The translations under genes and the position numbers were made by a program. From the NCBI GenBank assembly GCA_012932295.1, contig JAAONU010000013.1, positions 40,810,627-40,874,626 of the forward strand: DNA of 64,000 nucleotides, read 5' to 3'. Shown piece by piece: positions 58,130-64,000 of this stretch. This stretch comes from Cyclina sinensis. Taxonomy: Eukaryota > Mollusca > Bivalvia > Venerida > Veneridae. The notes under the pieces are model-generated. The model saw only the letters and a list, made by a program, of their open reading frames with translations. It was not told the origin of the DNA and ran no database searches. How positions within the stretch are numbered: position 1 is the first letter of the stretch; the number at the start of each line of letters is the position of its first letter.

Positions 58130-60440
58130 CGTAGGCATGAAGACTAAACTAACAACAAATGGCAAAAGAAACTACAGGCGAACAAATGACACATTCTCAG
58201 ATGACAAGATCAATGTCAGTTAGTACAGTCTATCGCACTTACCTTTTTTATGATATTTACTGTCAATTGCCTTGATTAGTGAGAAATATATAACACCCAT
58301 AAGAAAAGAATAGCTCAAATTTCCCGAGACTATATATTGAAAAACTGGTCATAAGAGAATTGCCCAGTACATTTCAACTGAGATAAAAACGACACATTTC
58401 CTGCTTTTGCTCGGGATATGAAATTATGCACTCTTTGAATACGATACTGGCGTGACCTATATTTCACGACCATAGGAACCTTTTCTTCCTGTGTTTTTGT
58501 ACTTCAATACAGGGTTGGATTTGTGTTACTGATTGAAAAAAGCAATGTGGCTATGAAAAAAGGACAAATTAACGTTTTTGTCTTTTCTTACTTAACGTTT
58601 GTTTGTCAATTTGTTTGTGAAGACGAAGCAGAACTTGTGTCAGTTATTTCAGTTTCGAATTACTTAGGAACGTATATGCGTAAGAATTACGACATTTATC
58701 TGTAGCTTGTGTTCCACCAGCCAAGCGATACTTGGGTAAAACAGACTGTGTGTACTGTTCTTGGTTAATAAGCTGGTTTACGTAACTTACAGGTTGCTTG
58801 ATATGACAAACTTTTTTCGCCCGTCACTGACAACTGCATTGCCTTTGTCGGTATTACCCGCACTATCTTAATTCAATCAACAGTTCAGCATTTTAAAATA
58901 GACTACATATAAAATATAACGCACTTTTTATTGACAGTGTAACGACAAGCTGTTTTTCCAAAATGCTTACAGCTTTAATCCGAAACAAAGAGTGTGTAAA
59001 CAATACAAACAGATAATCAAGGATGTTGTGTAAGCATATATCTGTCAATTGAGTAAACTCGGTTTACTAGACACCTGGCAATTTGTAATATAAATTATAA
59101 ATGAGATATTGACCTGGAAATAAAAAGTTGTAACTTAAATGTAATAATCGATGTAATTAGACACAAGTTGATTCACAACTGGATGTTCTTGGCGGTATGT
59201 ACACATTGAAATATGGACTCGACCAGTTTGTCCGCCCTGTACCACAACTCTTTTCCGAGAAAATCGGAATGATAACAAAATTATTATACACATATTTCAG
59301 ACACGAAAAAAATCATTAGGATTAAATTGCAAGCATTTGTAAGCAAATAAATCAGTGTATTCTTGGCGAAAAAAACAAAGACAAAACTAAAACGATTCTT
59401 AAATGAAGCTTTAGACGAACATGTGACAGATTCTCAGGTTTAATTAATGCATCAGACAGTATCATCTGTTTCTTCGACATGTTAAATGATAATAGCAGTG
59501 GCTTGATTGGTGAGAAAAATGTCTAAAAGCCACAAAGAATGAAATGCTCAAATTACCCGTGGAGACAGATGAAAAAGCATTGATCGCTACTTGGATACAA
59601 GCCGATTTCGCCCAGATATAACGACTGTCAGTAAAAAAGTTTCGCAGAATATGATACTCTTTTAATTTAATGATGATGTGTCTTATGTTTTCGCGACCCT
59701 AGTCTACACGTACCGATTGCGTGTTATTGTCTCAGTAAATGCGTTGGTTCTGTCTCGCCTAGAAAATGTATAAATGTCAATGTGACTATAAACATAGGGA
59801 TTTTTAGTGCCATATCCTACCCAAGCAAAAGAAGATCTGCTTCGGTTTTCTGTTGGTTATTAAATAAGGCAATTAAAAAAAGGGGAGAGAGAGAAAGGAA
59901 GAAAAGAATGATAGAGGTGATCTCAATGGATGAAATTATTTGATTAGGAGTATTTGATTACGAAATAAAGACGTCTGTTTTGTAAGATGTATAACTGTTT
60001 CGCCGAGACCTCACAGCCTATAGGAACTTCCAGGGAGCATCTTATGTAATAAACACTAGGCAAACTATTACCCGTGTCTTAATTGAAATTGCAGACAAAT
60101 ATAGGCAGACACTCAAGTCAGATATGAATGTGAAAAAAACGGTATGTTATCTGTCGCATTTATTTGCTCAAAAATATCAGCTATTTTTCTTACAAAGTGG
60201 GAAAACTTACGACAATTTAAAAAAAAAAAAATAATCCGTTCAAATTTTCTCTGGAGGATTTGATGAAGAATTGGTCACATGAGATATACCGGCTGCATTC
60301 GTCCAGACCTAACGACAAAATGATCTGCCTATACTTGTGACAGTCACCAAAGGCATGGCGCATACTGCATGCTGTGAGCAGAATAATTATAGGCTGTCAT
60401 ATATTTTCGCGATCAGTCTTACAATAACTGCTCGTTTGTT
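58130..60440 (+). repeat. Diverged block duplication, two clear copies and one partial
   Basis: GCGAACAAATGACACATTCTCAG (shared core GACANATTCTCAG) near 58175 and 59415, then CTTGATTAGTGAGAAA near 58270 and CTTGATTGGTGAGAAA near 59503, then GCTCAAATTTCCCG and GCTCAAATTACCCG in the same order. A third piece (about 60285-60420) shares GCNGCATTCGTCCAGA and TATTTTCGCGA with 59600-59690. No protein is implied. Confidence 0.6.
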
Positions 60441-61188
60441 ACGTTGTTCATATTTCAATGGTTTTATTTCAATGACGTTTTGATTTTGTTTTGCAGAATG
60501 TTTTTGTGAACATGGAAAATAGGTGGGATAAATTGACGTTTTTGTTACTGTTTTCTCTGTTTGTCCATTGATTTATCTATACTGATGCCATCTATATTAT
60601 GTCACTCGAAAACTAAGGCATGCACAGAAGCGTACGGCGTATCTCATTCAATCTGATTTATTAGTACGTGTATTAGAAAATCGTCATTTTTATGCCTTTA
60701 AACATTATGGAATCACTAAATGCTAGAATAAATATATCTTTAAATTAATATATTAGAAAATCCTGAAAAATAACATCATGAATAATCCTACTCTTGCTAA
60801 GATAAAAGGTGCATTTAATTCGAATGCTATATTTAATGAGTGATATCAATTTCATCAGGGGTTACTTTTAACTTGCACAGTTAAGGGCATAATCCACGAA
60901 ACCGTTATGTTATTAGGATCCTGTCGACTAACATTAAGGCGTAAAGCTCTTAATGATATATGTATAAAAGAAAGATTATGCAAACTAGACCTCTGTATTT
61001 GAAGCGAGAGTTATTTCGCATGACATTTATATGTTATAACTTGATTCACGGATACACACGTGTCGTATATTTCAAAGAATACCGAATCTATTCAAGTGGA
61101 AAAGGAAAGATTTCTTCAGTGAAGATTTTCAATTTAAATTGAAGTACATACACAAATAAGTATTTTCATAAAGCCATTCCCCACTCAC
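60441..61188. other. Intron 1, first 750 bp after the donor
   Basis: AT-rich. A chance plus-strand ORF at 60960-61142 is the only long frame. No further exon is seen. Confidence 0.5.
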
Positions 61189-61427
61189 CTTATTCTTTTG
61201 TTTTCTTCATCTTTCATTTCCTTTGCTCGCCCGATAACTTCTCGTATTTTGGCTACTTCATCAGGTGACAAATGGCTCAAATCTGGTTCCGGCGGATCCA
61301 TAGGAGAAGGTATCCGCATGGAGCCCAAAGAAGATCTCCTTCCGGCACGAGAACCGTATGAATAAATCGACTGCCAGTCCGAAACTTGACTCTCAGAGTC
61401 AGACGCTATACTTCCTTCATTTCCCAT
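61189..61427 (-). CDS. First coding exon of a Piccolo/RIM/Fife-family active-zone scaffold
   Basis: On the minus strand ATG at 61427 (context gaaaATGg, good Kozak) opens 79 codons plus two bases, ending AATAAG|GTGAGT. MGNEGS (Gly2, Ser6) fits the N-myristoylation rule. MGNE is also the start of vertebrate Piccolo and Bassoon. Residues about 9-47 are a Ser-rich linker with GRRSSLGS, a possible PKA site. DLSHLSPDEVAKIREVIGRA (49-68) starts the Rab/RIM-type helix typical of RIM, Piccolo and rabphilin, followed by KEMKDEENKRI. The phase fits exon 2 at 7708. An in-frame upstream ORF reaches 61610, but its residues look like UTR, so the internal ATG is preferred. A membrane-tethered presynaptic scaffold role is inferred. 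RIM or a rabphilin-type effector are alternatives. Confidence 0.78.
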
Positions 61428-62350
61428 TTTCCAAATACAATCTAAATTTTGGATAAGGGAGCAATAACGGATATATATACTGAACGAAAAAATCCTAAGG
61501 CACGCGCAGACGACATGGATGAACAATCTGACAAACACACTGTATTGTCCGGTAACCAAACATGGCGGTTGATTCCGATTTCCAAATGAAACTATGGTGA
61601 ACATAGACATTTAATAATCGCATTAGCACTTTTTAAGTCTGCAAGAGACTATATACTAGAAACACATATGATCGGAAACGACAGAACGATATAACCTGAA
61701 ATGAATCCATCCATTATACACAGCATTTCACTGATGTACAAAATATTTCTTGGAATTAATTTGAGATAATAATAATCATGCTGCTTCTATAATCATACAC
61801 GCATTGCTGGCAAAAACAAATATTGAATATTTCAATACCGCTTATTCCGTTTTAGGACACTATAACCCAAACATCCACAAAATATATTGATCCATCCGGC
61901 AGGAAAATTCAACCTGTACTGTAATGAATCTCAGCATATTCCAAAACTACAAACCTAATTGACATCCAAATATGATTACATAATTAACACTAAATTACAA
62001 ATTTTTATAATGATCTGAAAAAAACAATCCTTATTGGAATACAACCATGTTTGATTTTCAGTCCAAACAAGCAAAAGATAGATCGATTTTCCCATTCCAC
62101 TGCTAGCTGTGTGAGAGAGTAATATCTCTTGAATCTGCCTGTGAATCGATTGGGTCTTTGTGCGCTCTTGGTTTCTCAATACAGATGAGAGAGACTACAG
62201 GCGGTGCCACTAGAAGGAATCTATTCCATAATCGATACGAGCGATCGACTTAATGGCGTCCATAGAATGGCGCGATTGCGCAATAAACAGTATCTAACTA
62301 CTGTATTTGTTTGGAAATCAAAGCGCGCTGGCATTTGAAGTGATATCTAC
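61428..62350 (-). promoter_or_regulatory. 5' UTR and candidate promoter side of the scaffold gene
   Basis: Contains the probable 5' UTR directly upstream of the ATG. A CpG-rich patch at about 62230-62340 (ATCGATACGAGCGATCGAC and GGCGCGATTGCGC) stands out against the AT-rich, CpG-poor background, as expected for an unmethylated promoter region. No TATA box or start site was assigned, and further upstream noncoding exons are possible. Confidence 0.3.
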
Positions 62351-64000
62351 AATAACGCCAAATTACCATTGTCTTCCGGCAACACGCTTTGTAATTTCTC
62401 TGAGAGTGAAGTAACGTATATAGCCGTATTTTCTACTTAATATGAAACTTTCAATAGAAGCAACTTAAACATGTTTAACTGGAGACGAAAGCTCGTTGAC
62501 CTGTTAACGGTAAAATCTTTGTTAGGAGAATTAACAGATTGTTAAATTTGTATTTCAATTTAAATAAGGTGTAAATTCTATCTTGAAAACGTAAAGGTTA
62601 AGAAAACTTATCAATAACCAAGGAAAGCGTACTGTGGCTATTTCAATAATCATTCCTATTAAAGTATCATGTGAGACTTGGGAGTCTGTTTTATGGATTT
62701 GAAGCAAGGATAATGAACAATGTACTTTCACCTGTTTGATCATTTCATGTTTACTTAAATGTACTGTATATGTTTTGGAATGTTATTTAACAACGTGTAA
62801 CGTTAATTGTTATTATAGGGTTGTAGAAAATTTTTCTTTCCTGCCTAGTGTAAGTTTGATGGAAACGTTGGGAAGATGCGATGGAGCTACATGTAGAAGG
62901 TGTACATAAACGCTGTAGTCAGATAATTCGCTAGGTTGCTTGTAGCTTTCAAAGACATATGGTTTAAATCTTTTATTTATTGCATTTAACCATCAAAGAA
63001 GTTCTAACTCTGTAAGTTGGCTATATGTTCGGGAATAAGGCAATCCATTGTAAATGATGCAAATTCAGAGATCAATTCTAGAGTCAATTTTAGTCAAATA
63101 TTGTTTCCCCGTCACCCTTTCATAAGAACGTCATTCAATTAAAATGGGTTTGATAAAAGAATACCTTTGTCTCCTTAGCTACGCATTAATACTTTTCACA
63201 CTCGTAGATGTTGCACAACTGATTGAGAACGTGGCTAGAACATGTTTTCACTTCAGTTCATGTCGGTAGAGGAAACTACGTGCATTTGGAAGGAAGAGAA
63301 ACTGGAAAAATATAATAAGGTTGTTTCTATATTGCCTGGGCCAAACTGCTGTACAACTAGATAAGTTTAACAGAGACTGAACTCACCGTATTAATAAGAA
63401 GTTTGGTTCGGTTGTGATTCAAGGTCGTTTATAAAATACGCTGAACCGCTTTTTTGGCCAATATAGTTCCCCAAGTGTTTGGAACAAAATTTTAAAGGGG
63501 TATCTAGTATTGTATTGAAACAGGTAGGATGCGAAGATATTTTTCTTTTTTATTTCAATTTTACGAAGGTGAACACTCTTGACATTATATGTAATTCCAA
63601 CACAATTGTAGCACCTTTTCTGTTTTTCTAGATCGCGGCATGCATACATGTCGAGTTCATTTCCGACGGAAATATCATTTAAACGTCTTTCAGAGGCAGC
63701 TGAAAATTCTAGAGATGAAACGTACTATATCTTGGTGTTTGACAATCAGTGACGTCCCAACTGAAATGTTTAGACAGATTTCAGCAGAACGTCCTGTAAA
63801 AATTCTAATGATATTGTCAGACTATGCGAATTGCGGTTAACACCAGTACCAGACATCTGTCACAAGTAATTTTTCAACATTCTGTAAACTATAATCGGAT
63901 GCAAACGTTTCATCTTTAGTTGTGACGACAGATTAAAATTGACTAAGGTAAAAAAGTATAGAATCTGAAACTGAATCCATTTAATGACCCTTAAATCTAA
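62351..64000. other. Upstream flank, no gene recognised
   Basis: AT-rich. ORFs at 62555-62743, 63419-63649 and 63640-63840 are short, with no known domain. The last (67 codons incl. stop, starting MHTCRVHFRRKYHLNVFQRQ) cannot be ruled out as an exon of a neighbouring gene, but no splice support was found. Confidence 0.4.

Larger units (their letters stand above)
7709..61188 (-). other. Giant intron 1 (53,480 bp) of the scaffold gene
   Basis: The donor at 61188-61187 (AG|GTGAGT on the minus strand) and the acceptor ending at 7709 (ttttttcag) flank exons whose phases fit: exon 1 ends with two bases (AG) of a codon and exon 2 begins with the third (A). No conserved intervening exon was recognised, but a small unrecognised or alternative exon could lie inside. 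Everything listed between these points is therefore probably transcribed in neurons as part of the pre-mRNA, on the opposite strand to the mariner. Confidence 0.65.

Overview
The window looks like an AT-rich invertebrate nuclear genome, most likely a bivalve mollusc. The signs are genes split by GT-AG introns, microsatellites, minisatellites and repeat modules that resemble mollusc genome repeats, a mariner transposon and almost no long ORFs. The assignment to molluscs rests on the look of the repeats and on the gene family, not on any search.

The window is mostly one very large intron. On the minus strand a first coding exon (61427 down to 61189) encodes an N-terminus starting MGNEGS, with a Rab-effector-like helix beginning DLSHLSPDEV. 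A second exon (7708 down to 7477) encodes the rest of the helix and the first half of a C-x2-C / C-x2-C / C-x2-C zinc finger. Both have good splice sites, and the phases match across the junction (2 nt plus 1 nt, giving Arg). The join makes a continuous 157-residue start of a Piccolo/RIM/Fife-type presynaptic active-zone scaffold. The intron between them is 53,480 bp. The left 7.4 kb would be intron 2, and the right 2.5 kb the 5' UTR, promoter side and upstream flank.

The intron is packed with repeats. From left to right they are: related repeat blocks at 8-21 kb, including an exon-like ORF with a good acceptor at 8.2 kb; a 152-bp hairpin (10.4 kb); an 87-bp tandem array (26.0-26.4 kb); a ~140-bp module array carrying AGGTCAnnnTGACCT palindromes (27.6-28.9 kb); a ~50/100/115-bp array (29.4-29.9 kb); a 17-bp minisatellite of 2 kb (41.4-43.4 kb); a complete mariner with a DD34D transposase that needs removal of a 185-bp intron (43.9-45.8 kb); a 31-bp array (46.5-46.9 kb); a 2.6-kb foldback element (48.0-50.6 kb); a 44-bp array of 2.6 kb with 176-bp higher-order units (53.8-56.4 kb); and a diverged duplicated block (58-60.4 kb).

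The only complete protein-coding unit is the mariner transposase, on the plus strand and therefore antisense to the host gene. Most other ORFs are chance ORFs or readings through tandem repeats. I found no tRNA, rRNA or CRISPR locus. The features of most interest are the intron-containing mariner, the foldback element inside a transcribed intron, and the ERE-like repeat array.
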